A stretch of DNA of 64,000 nucleotides from Desulfobacteraceae bacterium Eth-SRB2. GTDB lineage: Bacteria; Desulfobacterota; Desulfobacteria; Desulfobacterales; UBA11574. A program made the position numbers and the translations under genes. Location: contig RPGQ01000077.1 of NCBI GenBank assembly GCA_004193595.1, forward strand, positions 74,091 through 138,090, given 5' to 3'. This document shows positions 26,399 through 35,113 of this stretch, in pieces; position 1 is the stretch's first letter, and every line of letters starts with the position of its first letter. A model generated the notes under the pieces. That model searched no databases and was not told the origin of the DNA. It saw only the letters and a list, made by a program, of their open reading frames with translations.

Positions 26399-26830
26399 AT
26401 GTCACATTGGGAACCCAAGATCGTTAGTTTTTTGTGTCACTGGTGCAGCTACGGTGCTGCGGATCTGGCGGGGGTGAGCCGAATGGAATATCCGCCAAAC
26501 ATCCGAGTTATTCGCATTCCGTGTACCGGCCGCATGAGTCCCAAGTTTATTTTAGCGGCTTTCAGGCAGGGAGCGGACGGAGTCTGGGTGTCCGGGTGAC
26601 ATCCCGGCGAATGCCATTACCTGGAAGGTAATTACTATGCACGCAGAAAGTTTGCTTTATTTAAAAACTTTATTGAATATATGGGAATCCAACCCGGCCG
26701 CCTGCATTTTTCATGGATCTCATCTGCGGAGTCAACCAAATTCGTTGATGTGGTTAACGAGGTCACCGCATCGGTCAAGGCTCTTGGACCCAATAAAAAC
26801 TTTCTAAAAACACAAGCCAGGGTGGCTTAA
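26399..26830 (+). CDS. mvhD: MvhD-like iron-sulfur subunit, selenocysteine form
   Basis: 143 residues with an in-frame UGA at 26597 as Sec67 in [23 protein letters not shown], where the usual residue is the Cys of GCHPGDCHY. MvhD carries a [2Fe-2S] cluster and in methanogens connects the hydrogenase to HdrA; here it should connect FdhA/FdhB to the Hdr part. The other cysteines (LCHWCSY near residue 13 and IPCTGRM near 45) are intact. Start ATG 26399 ([11 protein letters not shown]) fits the family. The downstream gene begins two bases after the stop. The 3' part after the UGA is in frame and of family-typical sequence. Confidence 0.92.
26597..26632 (+). promoter_or_regulatory. UGA codon and SECIS-like hairpin in mvhD (cluster 1)
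   Basis: UGA 26597-26599, then ATTACC (26616-26621), loop TGGAA, GGTAAT (26627-26632). Six perfect pairs with GG in the loop, 16 bases from the UGA. The same hairpin occurs in cluster 2. Confidence 0.75.
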
Positions 26831-26831
26831 C

Positions 26832-27779
26832 ATGTTAGCGTATATCGACAAAATAAGGGAAATATCACGCAGGCTTTTACAAGAGGGCACAGTTGATATG
26901 GTCATGGGCTTCCGCAAGGGGACCGTGCCCATGATGAATGAACCCTGTTTTGTAAAAACGCCTGAAGATGTTGATACCTTTGTGTGGGACAGCAACTGCG
27001 GAATCAATCTTGCAAACTACCTCACAAACAGACAGGAAAAAATCGGTATTATTGCCAAGGGTTGCGATTCTCGAAACATTGTCACCCATATTATTGAAAA
27101 CAAGATCAAACGGGATCAGCTGGTTATTATCGGCGTGCCGTGCAAGGGAATGATTGACCGGCGCAAAATCCAAGCGCTGTTTGAAACTGAAATAGAGAAT
27201 GTGATCGAGGCGGATGGCAACATCACCATCAAAGGCCGGGGTCTTGAAAAAACCTTGAATAAAAAAGATGTGTTGCAGGACAATTGTGCATTGTGCATTC
27301 ACCGCAACCCGGTCATATATGATGAACTTGCGGGAGATCTTGTCGAGGAGCAAAAGGATGTAGACAGATATGAGGATATCCGCAAAATTGAATCCCTGTC
27401 TCCGGAAGAAAAATGGAGATATTTTGATGACCTCCTTTCGTCCTGTATTCGCTGTTATGCGTGCAGAAATGCATGTCCCCTTTGCTACTGCCCCACATGC
27501 TTTGTGGATGAATCACGGCCCCAGTGGGTTGGAAAAAGCATAGATTCCATAGATACCCGAACATTCCATTTCTTAAGGGCCTATCATTGTGCCGGCCGGT
27601 GTACGGACTGCGGTTCATGTGAGCGGGCCTGCCCCATGGGAATAAAAGTGCGTCTGTTTACAAAAAAACTGGAAAAAGATTGTCTGGAACTCTTCGACTG
27701 GGAAGCCGGCATGACATTGGAAAAGCGGCCGCCTCTTGACACCTACCGGCCGGATGATCCGGATGATTTTATAAAATAG
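26832..27779 (+). CDS. FrhB-like iron-sulfur protein of the Fdh-Hdr complex
   Basis: 315 residues. Residues 50-130 (IGIIAKGCDSRNIV, LVIIGVPCKGMID) resemble the FrhB/FdhB N-terminal fold that binds FAD in coenzyme F420 enzymes, here probably adapted to another acceptor. CALCIHRNP is an extra cysteine site. The C-terminal third carries CIRCYACRNACPLCYCPTCF and CTDCGSCERACP, two [4Fe-4S] motifs nearly identical in layout to the FeS modules of the 19974 and 52652 gene products. Its start lies two bases after mvhD. It would pass electrons between HdrA/MvhD and another subunit. Confidence 0.8.
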   Translation: MLAYIDKIREISRRLLQEGTVDMVMGFRKGTVPMMNEPCFVKTPEDVDTFVWDSNCGINLANYLTNRQEKIGIIAKGCDSRNIVTHIIENKIKRDQLVIIGVPCKGMIDRRKIQALFETEIENVIEADGNITIKGRGLEKTLNKKDVLQDNCALCIHRNPVIYDELAGDLVEEQKDVDRYEDIRKIESLSPEEKWRYFDDLLSSCIRCYACRNACPLCYCPTCFVDESRPQWVGKSIDSIDTRTFHFLRAYHCAGRCTDCGSCERACPMGIKVRLFTKKLEKDCLELFDWEAGMTLEKRPPLDTYRPDDPDDFIK

Positions 27780-27810
27780 CAAATAGTTAATGAATAATTA
27801 AAAAATTTGA

Positions 27811-28026
27811 ATTTCTCATGTTTTAGTTTCTTAATTGTGAATTTTGTGCTTTTTGTGGCAAAACTTTTTTCTTCTCGCCACAAAGGCACCAAGACACTAA
27901 GAAAGAATAATAAAATCCTTCGTGTCTTTGTGACTTGGTGGCAAATATTTCTGGGTTCCGGCCCGTCCGCCTTATTCCGCTTTGCAGGAGGGCAAGCTTG
28001 TCCGGGTTGGGTTTTAAGGTTAAGGT
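27811..28026 (+). repeat. Dispersed CACAAAG-type repeat, copy 1
   Basis: Contains GCCACAAAGGCACCAAGACA and its partner GTGTCTTTGTGACTTGGTGG, an internal inverted repeat. The whole stretch is the reverse complement of 44852-45040 at high identity. It lies between the FrhB-like gene and the FloxB-like gene and runs into the 5' leader of the latter. The in-frame extension upstream of the ATG at 28031 reads through this repeat and should not be taken as protein. Confidence 0.7.
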
Positions 28027-28030
28027 TTAT

Positions 28031-29080
28031 ATGATGAAAATCATAACAATTAATAAGGAAGATTGGGCCAAAGGACTTGAGCGTTTATGTGATTCTTTTC
28101 GATTATTCGGTCCGGTTAAGCAAGATGAATTTCATAATTTTAGGCAACTTGTCAAAGGTGAGCTGCCGGATCTGAATTTATTAAATACCCGGCTTTCAGC
28201 AAAATCCATGGTTTATCCCCAGTCTGAAAAGATGTTTGAATTCACTCTGGATGAAAATCGGGATGATCATCACATCTTAAAAGAAATTCATAAGGATTAT
28301 TCACCTAAAGCGGTTATCGGTATCAGGCCCTGTGATGCCAGGGCGTTTCTTTTGGTAAAAGAAAACTTTGACACACCCGAATATAAAGACCCTTACTGGA
28401 TAAAATCTTATGAAGCAACCACCTGGGTCGGATATGCGTGCAACACCCCTTGCAGTACCTGCTTTGGCACCACCGCCGGCTGCGGCCCGTTTCATGAACA
28501 AGGACTGGACCTGCTTCTTGTTGATGCGGGTGATTATTATTTGTTAAAGATACTAACCCAAAAGGGAGAAAACTTTTTAACCGCCGCCGGCTGGAGTTCA
28601 AAGGCGGATTCAGATGCTGCACGCCATGAGATCGAAACCCTGAAGCGGGCGGCAGAGGAAAAAATAACCGCCAGGATTTCAACAGATAAATTAAAAGATA
28701 AAAAAACAACCGAACTTTTTGAAGCCCCTTTCTGGGAAGAGGTGGCCTTTGCCTGTATAAACTGTGGAACCTGCACCTATGTGTGTCCTACCTGCTGGTG
28801 TTTTGACATTCAGGATGAAACCATAGGACTTTCAGGGATACGTATGCGCAACTGGGATAGCTGTATGTATCCGATCTTTACCCTGCACGGATCGGGGCAC
28901 AATCCCAGAAACACCAAAATGCAGCGGGTCCGCCAGCGGTTTATGCACAAACTCAAGTATTATGTGGATAAATATGGAGACGGTATTCAATGTGTGGGCT
29001 GCGGTCGATGCATTCGTCACTGTCCGGTGAATATCGACATACGCAAGGTTTGCGACTTGATGAATAATTTTGAAGCTTAG
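28031..29080 (+). CDS. floxB: FloxB-like (SudA/HydB type) 4Fe-4S dicluster oxidoreductase subunit
   Basis: About 349 residues. The cysteine sites run in the order GYACNTPCSTCFGTTAGCGP (near residue 140), CINCGTCTYVCPTCWCFD (near 245) and CVGCGRCIRHCP (near 325), plus IRPCDARAF near 97. This layout is that of the beta subunit of cytoplasmic sulfhydrogenase or Flox (flavin oxidoreductase) complexes. In Desulfobacterota FloxABCD with HdrABC is proposed to couple NADH oxidation to ferredoxin and disulfide reduction. The start ATG at 28031 is taken because the upstream in-frame part is repeat. It overlaps or abuts the FloxA-like gene. Confidence 0.82.
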   Translation: MMKIITINKEDWAKGLERLCDSFRLFGPVKQDEFHNFRQLVKGELPDLNLLNTRLSAKSMVYPQSEKMFEFTLDENRDDHHILKEIHKDYSPKAVIGIRPCDARAFLLVKENFDTPEYKDPYWIKSYEATTWVGYACNTPCSTCFGTTAGCGPFHEQGLDLLLVDAGDYYLLKILTQKGENFLTAAGWSSKADSDAARHEIETLKRAAEEKITARISTDKLKDKKTTELFEAPFWEEVAFACINCGTCTYVCPTCWCFDIQDETIGLSGIRMRNWDSCMYPIFTLHGSGHNPRNTKMQRVRQRFMHKLKYYVDKYGDGIQCVGCGRCIRHCPVNIDIRKVCDLMNNFEA

Positions 29081-29099
29081 CCCGAAGGGAGTTACAAAA

Positions 29100-29945
29100 T
29101 TGCAAAATCCGTATTTGCCTTATCCGGTTCGTATCGAGGAAATAATAACTGAAACCGAAGATAAAAATCTTAAAACATTTAAGTTCGTCTTTTTAAACCC
29201 GGATGACCAAGAAAAATTCAATTACAACGCCGGCCAGTTTGCCGAACTTTCCGTGGCCGGAAAAGGGGAAATCCCCATAGGAATTGCGTCATCACCCACG
29301 GAAAAAGGGTTTTTAAGGTTTACCATAAACAAAGTGGGCCTGGTAACATCCTATATTCACGCCATGAAGGTCGGGGACATTATGGGGATCCGTGGCCCCC
29401 TGGGGAACTGGTATCCCTGGGAAGTCATGAAAGGCAAGAATGTTGTTATCATTGGCGGCGGTTTTGCATTTACAACACTTCGCTCATCCATTATATATAT
29501 GCTCGATCCGGACAATCGTCCAAAATTTAAAGATATTCATGTGATATACGGCGCCCGCACCCCGGGTATGCTCCTTTACAGAGACGAACTGGCCCAGTGG
29601 GAAAAGCGCGATGATATCAACATGCACATTACCGTGGACGGCACAGACGACCCGGACTGGAAATATAATATCGGCTTTGTACCGACCATTACCGATCAGA
29701 AAGCACCGCCGGGCAATGAAGAGACTTATGCCATTATTTGCGGGCCGCCGATTATGATCAAGTTTACCCAGCCGGTTTTAGATAAGCTCGGTTATGTCCA
29801 TGATAATATTATCATGTCCCTTGAAATGCGCATGAAATGCGGTATCGGTATTTGTGGCCGGTGCAACATCGGCAAAGAATATGTTTGCAAAGACGGCCCG
29901 GTTTTTACACTCACCCAGCTGAATAATATGCCCAAAGAGTACTAA
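29100..29945 (+). CDS. floxA: FloxA-like FAD/NAD(P)H-binding oxidoreductase subunit
   Basis: About 282 residues of the ferredoxin-NADP reductase fold. The FAD-binding region has FNYNAGQFAELSVAG and PIGIASSP; the NAD(P) part has VVIIGGGFAFTTLRS near residue 126 and IICGPPIMIKFTQ near 221; the C-terminal [2Fe-2S]-type site is MKCGIGICGRCNIG with CKDG. This is the NADH-oxidising subunit of Flox or sulfhydrogenase gamma. The TTG at 29100 with GAAGGGAG before it is a better start than the TTG at 29070. It follows FloxB closely and is the last gene of cluster 1. Confidence 0.85.
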   Translation: MQNPYLPYPVRIEEIITETEDKNLKTFKFVFLNPDDQEKFNYNAGQFAELSVAGKGEIPIGIASSPTEKGFLRFTINKVGLVTSYIHAMKVGDIMGIRGPLGNWYPWEVMKGKNVVIIGGGFAFTTLRSSIIYMLDPDNRPKFKDIHVIYGARTPGMLLYRDELAQWEKRDDINMHITVDGTDDPDWKYNIGFVPTITDQKAPPGNEETYAIICGPPIMIKFTQPVLDKLGYVHDNIIMSLEMRMKCGIGICGRCNIGKEYVCKDGPVFTLTQLNNMPKEY

Positions 29946-30114
29946 CATTGAAATCAAGCTTTTCATTATGCTATTTAACCTTAATCACCTATTATCACAT
30001 TGAATTTTAATCCAAACAGATATAGTGGTGTAACAATTACCCTTTCCTCCTGTGACGATCTACATATTTCCTCATTTTCTGCCATCTGTCTATGCTGCAT
30101 TGGAGCATGAACGA

Positions 30115-32331
30115 ATGACCCAAAAACCCACATATGAAAAATCGGAACAACAGTGTAATAAATCAATAAAAGAGTATCCGAAAAAAGATGCGGAAGCAAC
30201 TTTACGGAATAAAGGTTTACAACTGGACGCCATCGTGAAAGCTTTTGATGGACTGATATATCTATGTTCTCAGGATTATAGTATTGAGTATATGAACAAA
30301 AAATATATCAAGCGGATCGGATATGATGCAACCGGGCAAATTTGTTACAAGGCGTTACATAATCGTGATTCTATCTGTCCCTGGTGTCTTATTAATTGCA
30401 TATTGAACGGTGAAACGGTTCGATGTGAAGTGTTGACCCCTAAGGATAACTGGTATTATGTAGTCAGCACCCCCATATACCATCCCGATGGTTCTTTTTC
30501 CAAATTAGCTATGATTATAGATATTTCCGGACGCAAGCAGGCAGAACAATCCATAGAACAAAAAGTCGAAGAACAAAAATTGCTTTTAGATAACATACAA
30601 ACTCAGATTTGGTATTTAACAGATGCCAAAACATACGGCGCGGTTAACCGGGCTCATGCAGAATTTTTAAACGTGAGAAAGAAAGATATAGAGCACAAAA
30701 CCCTTAATGATATTCTCGGTAAAGAAGAAGCCGAGGCTTTTATTGCTCACAACATGGAAGTATTTAATCAAAAAATAAAGGTTCAAACAGAAGAATGGGT
30801 TGTAAACGGAAGAGGAGAAAAACGATTATTATCAATAGTTAAAACCCCTAAACTGGACGACAAAGGAAATGTTGAATATGTTGTTTGTTCAGGGGAAGAT
30901 ATCACCGATTACAGAAAAGCAGAGGAATCATTACGACAGAGTAAAAAACGCCTTGATTTTGCCATGGAAGCAACCAGCGATGCGTTATGGGACTGGGACC
31001 TTATTTCAAATAAAACTTATTTCAACCCCTGTTTCTATACAATGATCGGTTATGAACCCTATGAATTGCCACAGAATTTCGAAACCTGGATAACTTTGAT
31101 TCACCCTGAAGATAAAGAAAACACAATCAATAAGATTCAAGAATATGTTCAAAAGAAAATCGGTTCATTTAAGGTAGAATACCGCTTGAAAACAAAAAAA
31201 AGGGGGTGGCGATGGATTATGGCAAGAGGCAAGGTGGTTGAGCGAGATAAAAGCGGCACGCCTGTTCGAATGGTGGGCACTCATGTGGATATTACCGAGC
31301 GAAAACTGAATGAAGAAGCCCTACGAATAAGTGAGGCGAATCTGCGCGAAGAAAATATACGACTGAGAGCGTCTTTTAAAGGCTCTAACCAGTTCGGCAA
31401 TATTATTGGAAAAAGCAATGCAATGCATGAAGTTTATGAGATTATTTTAAAAGCCGCTTTATCCAATGCCAATGTTATCATTTACGGTGAGTCAGGGACT
31501 GGTAAAGAGTTGGTAGCTCAAACAATTCATGATTTAAGTAATCGTGGCAGCAGAAATTTTGTGACAGTTAATTGTGGCGCTATTCCAGACAATCTTATTG
31601 AGAGCGAGTTTTTCGGTTATAAAAAAGGGGCATTTACCGGGGCGGATTTTGATAAACCCGGTTTTTTGGATATTGCCGATGGCGGCACATTATTTATGGA
31701 TGAAGTGGGTGAACTTGATCCTAACATACAAGTAAAATTGTTGCGCGCTATTGAAGGTGGCGGGTATACACCGGTTGGAAGCAGGGAAATAAAAAAACCC
31801 GATATACGAATTATTGCAGCAACCAATCGGGATTTAAAGGAATGTGTGGAAAAGGGTACGATACGTGAGGATTTTTTTTACAGAATACATATCCTTCCTG
31901 TCCATGTTCCACCATTAAGGGAACGTAAAGAAGATATTTCTCTATTGGTCTATCATTTCCTGCAAGAACATGGTGATGATGAAAACATCCATTCAATTCC
32001 GGAAAATATAATTAAATCCATGCAGGCTTATGATTGGCCGGGCAATGTCCGGGAACTCCAGAATGCGTTACACCGCTATATCACATTGAAAGAGATGGAA
32101 TTTATGGATACATCTCAATCCAAATTGGATGAATCGGAAATCATCCCGGAGAGTATAATAATTCAAAATAACCAGGACCTAAAATTACATGCCGTCATGG
32201 AAAGTGTCGAGAAAAAATATATTAAAACATTGTTGGAAGAACAACAGTGGCACAAAACTAAGGTGGCTTCGATTCTGGGTATCAATCGCAAAACTCTGTT
32301 CAGAAAAATGAAAAGCCATGGAATTTCATAG
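30115..32331 (+). CDS. Sigma-54-dependent transcriptional activator with PAS domains
   Basis: 738 residues. Three PAS regions fill the first 420 residues (the third with ALWDWDLISNKTYFN and FKVEYRLKTKKRGWRW is a PAS_3). A linker leads to the AAA+ domain: Walker [13 protein letters not shown] near 464, the GAFTGA loop in KKGAFTGADF (needed for sigma-54 contact) near 507, Walker B GGTLFMDEVGEL near 530, and the RIHILPVHVPPLRERKEDI segment near 595. A Fis-type helix-turn-helix ends it (HKTKVASILGINRKTLFRKM). No phospho-receiver is present. It sits in front of a -24/-12 promoter at 32513. ATG 30115 has GGAG before it; a GTG at 30052 is possible but poorer. Confidence 0.9.
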   Translation: MTQKPTYEKSEQQCNKSIKEYPKKDAEATLRNKGLQLDAIVKAFDGLIYLCSQDYSIEYMNKKYIKRIGYDATGQICYKALHNRDSICPWCLINCILNGETVRCEVLTPKDNWYYVVSTPIYHPDGSFSKLAMIIDISGRKQAEQSIEQKVEEQKLLLDNIQTQIWYLTDAKTYGAVNRAHAEFLNVRKKDIEHKTLNDILGKEEAEAFIAHNMEVFNQKIKVQTEEWVVNGRGEKRLLSIVKTPKLDDKGNVEYVVCSGEDITDYRKAEESLRQSKKRLDFAMEATSDALWDWDLISNKTYFNPCFYTMIGYEPYELPQNFETWITLIHPEDKENTINKIQEYVQKKIGSFKVEYRLKTKKRGWRWIMARGKVVERDKSGTPVRMVGTHVDITERKLNEEALRISEANLREENIRLRASFKGSNQFGNIIGKSNAMHEVYEIILKAALSNANVIIYGESGTGKELVAQTIHDLSNRGSRNFVTVNCGAIPDNLIESEFFGYKKGAFTGADFDKPGFLDIADGGTLFMDEVGELDPNIQVKLLRAIEGGGYTPVGSREIKKPDIRIIAATNRDLKECVEKGTIREDFFYRIHILPVHVPPLRERKEDISLLVYHFLQEHGDDENIHSIPENIIKSMQAYDWPGNVRELQNALHRYITLKEMEFMDTSQSKLDESEIIPESIIIQNNQDLKLHAVMESVEKKYIKTLLEEQQWHKTKVASILGINRKTLFRKMKSHGIS

Positions 32332-32630
32332 CCCCAACTTGGGTCAACTTTGCCCCATAGGCGTATTCCTTAATATTTTCAATAAATAAGCCTCCTCTTT
32401 AAATGGTTTGGGGTGTTTTCGCCCCTTTTATCCTAATTTATTTAATCAAATCAAGCCCCACCCTTAACTATTTTATTACTTTATTTCAAATAGTTAACTT
32501 TTATTCTTTTTTTGGCATAAGTTTTGCTGGATTATATTAGTTTCTTCTTTTGGTATGGTCATACGATAAAATTTTCTGTTAGAAAACGTGCTTGCGTTGA
32601 GTTTCCTGCAAAAGAAAGGAGGATGGTAAA
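32332..32630. other. Promoter region of the central carbon operon
   Basis: About 300 A+T-rich bases holding the -24/-12 promoter at 32513-32528 and a strong AAAGGAGG ribosome binding site before 32631. An activator binding site should lie 80-200 bases upstream, but I cannot assign one. No gene is visible. Confidence 0.5.
32513..32528 (+). promoter_or_regulatory. Sigma-54 (-24/-12) promoter
   Basis: TGGCATAAGTTTTGCT matches the consensus TGGCAC-N5-TTGCW with a single C-to-T change and correct spacing. It lies 103 bases upstream of the gene at 32631 and 182 bases after the sigma-54 activator gene. Confidence 0.7.
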
Positions 32631-32918
32631 ATGGCAGTAAAAATAATCATTAAAAGGATAGTACCGCAAAACAAGGCGGAAGCGTTAAAGCCTCTTCTTC
32701 AAAAGCTCAGGAATTTAGCCATGCAACAACCGGGTTACATTTCCGGTGAAACATTCAAGAGAATCGATCGACCCGGCGAGAGCTTGGTGGTGAGTACCTG
32801 GCAGTCCATGGAGAACTGGAGGGAATGGGTGGTTAACGACATCAGAAAAGGGACCCAGGAAAAAATTGATCATTTGCTCGGAGAAAAGACCGATTACGAA
32901 ATCTATTCATATGATTGA
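32631..32918 (+). CDS. Antibiotic biosynthesis monooxygenase (ABM)-domain protein
   Basis: 95 residues of the ABM/YgiN dimeric alpha-beta barrel fold: AVKIIIKRIVPQNKAE, then LRNLAMQQPGYISGETFKRI and SLVVSTWQSMENWREWV. Such proteins are small, often monooxygenase-like or heme-related, with broad and uncertain roles. It begins the operon after AAAGGAGG. It is not a known subunit of the transcarboxylase pathway; why it leads the operon is unclear. Confidence 0.85.
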   Translation: MAVKIIIKRIVPQNKAEALKPLLQKLRNLAMQQPGYISGETFKRIDRPGESLVVSTWQSMENWREWVVNDIRKGTQEKIDHLLGEKTDYEIYSYD

Positions 32919-33180
32919 GGGATACCCCCTTCTTCCATTTCCACGGCACAAGCAGTTTGCTATTAAGAAATTTGTTATCTCGACAGGTTATAGAATTTCC
33001 GGGCAACTTCTCAATAAATTATGAAGCCGGGTTAATATCATCATTTAATGCACCGGAACTTATTGAGAAGTTACAGGTTTTTTCTAAATTTTTCCAAAAA
33101 GAGGTATTCTTTGACCTGATTCGGCAAGTTATATTTATTCATCAATCAGGTCCATCTGGAGAGATGAAAGGAATTTAATA
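32919..33180. other. Leader with two strong hairpins before the carboxyltransferase gene
   Basis: Two inverted repeats: AACTTCTCAATAA (33005-33017) with TTATTGAGAAGTT (33060-33072), and GACCTGATT (33113-33121) with AATCAGGTC (33144-33152), both perfect. A weak open frame of 87 residues (32915-33178, TTG start, no ribosome binding site) crosses them and is probably not a gene. The hairpins may protect or regulate the downstream message. Confidence 0.45.
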
Positions 33181-34734
33181 ATGGGTATTATTGAAGATAA
33201 AATTAAGGATCTAAAAGAACGGGAAGCAAAGGTTCTTCAGATGGGCGGGGAAAAAGCGGTTGCCAAACAGAAAGAGAAAGGCAAAATGACCGCCCGGGAG
33301 CGGCTCGGCATTTTTTTCGATCCCGGCACATTTCGGGAGCTGGACATGTTCGTTACTCACCGGTGTGTAAATTTTGGCATGGAAAAGGTTGAGATTACGT
33401 CAGACGGTGTTATCACCGGCCATGGTCTTGTGGAGGGCAGACCGGTATTTGCCTTTGCCCAGGATTTTACGGCCAGAGCCGGCAGTTTGGGTGAGATGCA
33501 TTCAAAAAAGATTTGCAAGATCATGGATATGGCATTAAAAGCCGGCGTGCCGTTTGTGGGTATGAACGATTCCGGCGGGGCCAGGATTCAGGAAGGGGTG
33601 GATTCCCTTTCCGGATACGGGCAGATTTTTTACCGCAATTCCATGTCTTCCGGTGTTATTCCCCAGATCTCAGCGATAATGGGACCCACGGCAGGAGGGG
33701 CTGTGTATTCGCCGGCCATGACCGACTGGATTTTTATGGTAAAAAATACCAGCTACATGTTTATTACCGGTCCGGATGTTATTAAATCGGTCACCGGTGA
33801 GAAGATCACTTTTGAGGAGCTTGGGGGTGCCATGACCCACAACGAAAAGAGCGGGGTAGCGCATTTTGCCTGTGAAAACGATGAAGACGCCATCAACCGG
33901 ATCAAAAAACTTTTATCTTATCTCCCGTCTAACAACATGGAAGATCCGCCTGTGGTTAATACCGGTGATGATCCCCGGCGTACGGACCCTGCTCTTGACG
34001 CCCTTATTCCGGATAATCCCAACCAATCTTATGACATGAAGGACGTTATCCGTTTAATTGTGGATAACGGAGATATTTTTGAGCCCCATGAACACTTTGC
34101 CGGGAATATTATTGTCTGTTTTGCCCGACTGAATGGAAGAAGTATCGGTATTATTGCCAATCAGCCCCAGGTTCTGGCCGGATGTCTGGACATTGACGCT
34201 TCGGACAAGGCCACCCGGTTTATCCGTTTTTGTGATGCCTTTAACATTCCCATGCTGACCATAGCAGATGTGCCCGGCTATCTTCCCGGGAGCCATCAGG
34301 AGTGGGGGGGCATTATCCGTCACGGGGCAAAACTTTTGTGGTGCTATTCGGAAGCAACGGTTCCAAAAATACTTCTAGTGACCCGCAAGGACTACGGAGG
34401 GTCTTATCTTGCCATGTGTTCAAAAGACCTGGGCGCTGACATGGCGTTTGCCTGGCCCAGTTCGGAAATTGCGGTTATGGGCGCCGGCGGGGCATGTAAT
34501 GTGATTCATCGAAGGGAGATCAATGCGGCGGATGATCCTGAAGCCAAGCGCAAGGAAAAAGTAAAAGAATATGAAAATCTGTTTTCAAATCCCTACTGTG
34601 CGGCCAGTCGGGGTTTTGTGGATGCGGTCATTGTTCCCAGTGAGACCCGTCCGCGGCTGATCGATGCGTTGGAAGTCATGTGCAGCAAGCGGGAAGTGAG
34701 TCCTCCCAAGAAACACGGGAATATACCCATGTAA
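33181..34734 (+). CDS. mmdA: Acyl-CoA carboxyltransferase (MmdA/12S transcarboxylase type)
   Basis: 517 residues, full length for the carboxyltransferase alpha family. Family marks are KMTARERLGIFFDPGTF, MNDSGGARIQEGVDSLSGYG, ISAIMGPTAGGAVYSPAMTD near residue 165, TGPDVIKSVTGE, and PGYLPGSHQEWGGIIRHGAK near 363. It transfers a carboxyl group between a carboxy-biotin carrier and methylmalonyl-CoA or propionyl-CoA. With the biotin-carrying 5S-like subunit at 35114 it makes a transcarboxylase, so methylmalonyl-CoA is the preferred substrate by context. No biotin carboxylase gene is nearby, which agrees with a transcarboxylase and not an ATP-dependent carboxylase. The start follows GAAAGGA. Confidence 0.9.
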   Translation: MGIIEDKIKDLKEREAKVLQMGGEKAVAKQKEKGKMTARERLGIFFDPGTFRELDMFVTHRCVNFGMEKVEITSDGVITGHGLVEGRPVFAFAQDFTARAGSLGEMHSKKICKIMDMALKAGVPFVGMNDSGGARIQEGVDSLSGYGQIFYRNSMSSGVIPQISAIMGPTAGGAVYSPAMTDWIFMVKNTSYMFITGPDVIKSVTGEKITFEELGGAMTHNEKSGVAHFACENDEDAINRIKKLLSYLPSNNMEDPPVVNTGDDPRRTDPALDALIPDNPNQSYDMKDVIRLIVDNGDIFEPHEHFAGNIIVCFARLNGRSIGIIANQPQVLAGCLDIDASDKATRFIRFCDAFNIPMLTIADVPGYLPGSHQEWGGIIRHGAKLLWCYSEATVPKILLVTRKDYGGSYLAMCSKDLGADMAFAWPSSEIAVMGAGGACNVIHRREINAADDPEAKRKEKVKEYENLFSNPYCAASRGFVDAVIVPSETRPRLIDALEVMCSKREVSPPKKHGNIPM

Positions 34735-34835
34735 TTTATTATTGAATATTGAAAATTGACTATTTAAGGTCTTGGAATATTTTTTTAAAATATTCAATTT
34801 TCAATAGTAAATCGTCAATTCATATTGGTGAGCCA
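34735..34835. repeat. Short inverted repeat of the TTGAATATTGAAAA type
   Basis: TATTGAAAATTGA (34745-34757) and TCAATTTTCAATA pair across an A/T spacer with a poly-T run. Related TTGAAGATTGAA-type repeats occur at 35052-35100, 37160-37200 and 37383-37440, so this is a dispersed small family located between operon genes. Confidence 0.45.
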
Positions 34836-35051
34836 ATGAAAAACACAAAGAAAATATCGGCCGCAATATCAGCGGTGATGAATTATATCAAAACAGAGGA
34901 AGAGGCCATCTATATACAGTCTCTGGCTGTGCCTGCTGTTGAGCCGATTCCGGAAGCATATGCTGCTGCGCCGGTGAAACTGTGGGGAATGAGCGGTCGG
35001 CAGGCCCAGATGCAAATGCGAAATATGATGCAGATGAAAACCTTTAAATAA
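34836..35051 (+). CDS. Small acyl-CoA carboxylase/decarboxylase accessory subunit
   Basis: 71 residues. It begins MKNTKKISAAISAVMNYIKT followed by EEEA, the pattern of small subunits that accompany biotin-dependent carboxyltransferases (OadG/MmdC-like delta or epsilon). It has no clear membrane helix here, and ends in a Met/Gln-rich tail. Between the carboxyltransferase and biotin-carrier genes, it is very probably a structural part of the same enzyme. A start at 34836 with GGTGAG before it is preferred over an in-frame start upstream that reads through the repeat. Confidence 0.6.
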   Translation: MKNTKKISAAISAVMNYIKTEEEAIYIQSLAVPAVEPIPEAYAAAPVKLWGMSGRQAQMQMRNMMQMKTFK

Positions 35052-35113
35052 TTGAGGATTGACGATTGAAGTTTCAATAATAAATCTTCAATTAAAAAGA
35101 GGAGACGATTAAG

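Noticed and set aside
27935..28030. Longer N-terminus of the FloxB-like protein
   Set aside because: The extra 32 residues are translated from the CACAAAG repeat; the family start is at 28031.
32915..33178. Open frame of 87 residues between the ABM and carboxyltransferase genes
   Set aside because: It would start with TTG without a ribosome binding site, has no family resemblance, and crosses two perfect hairpins; more likely a leader.
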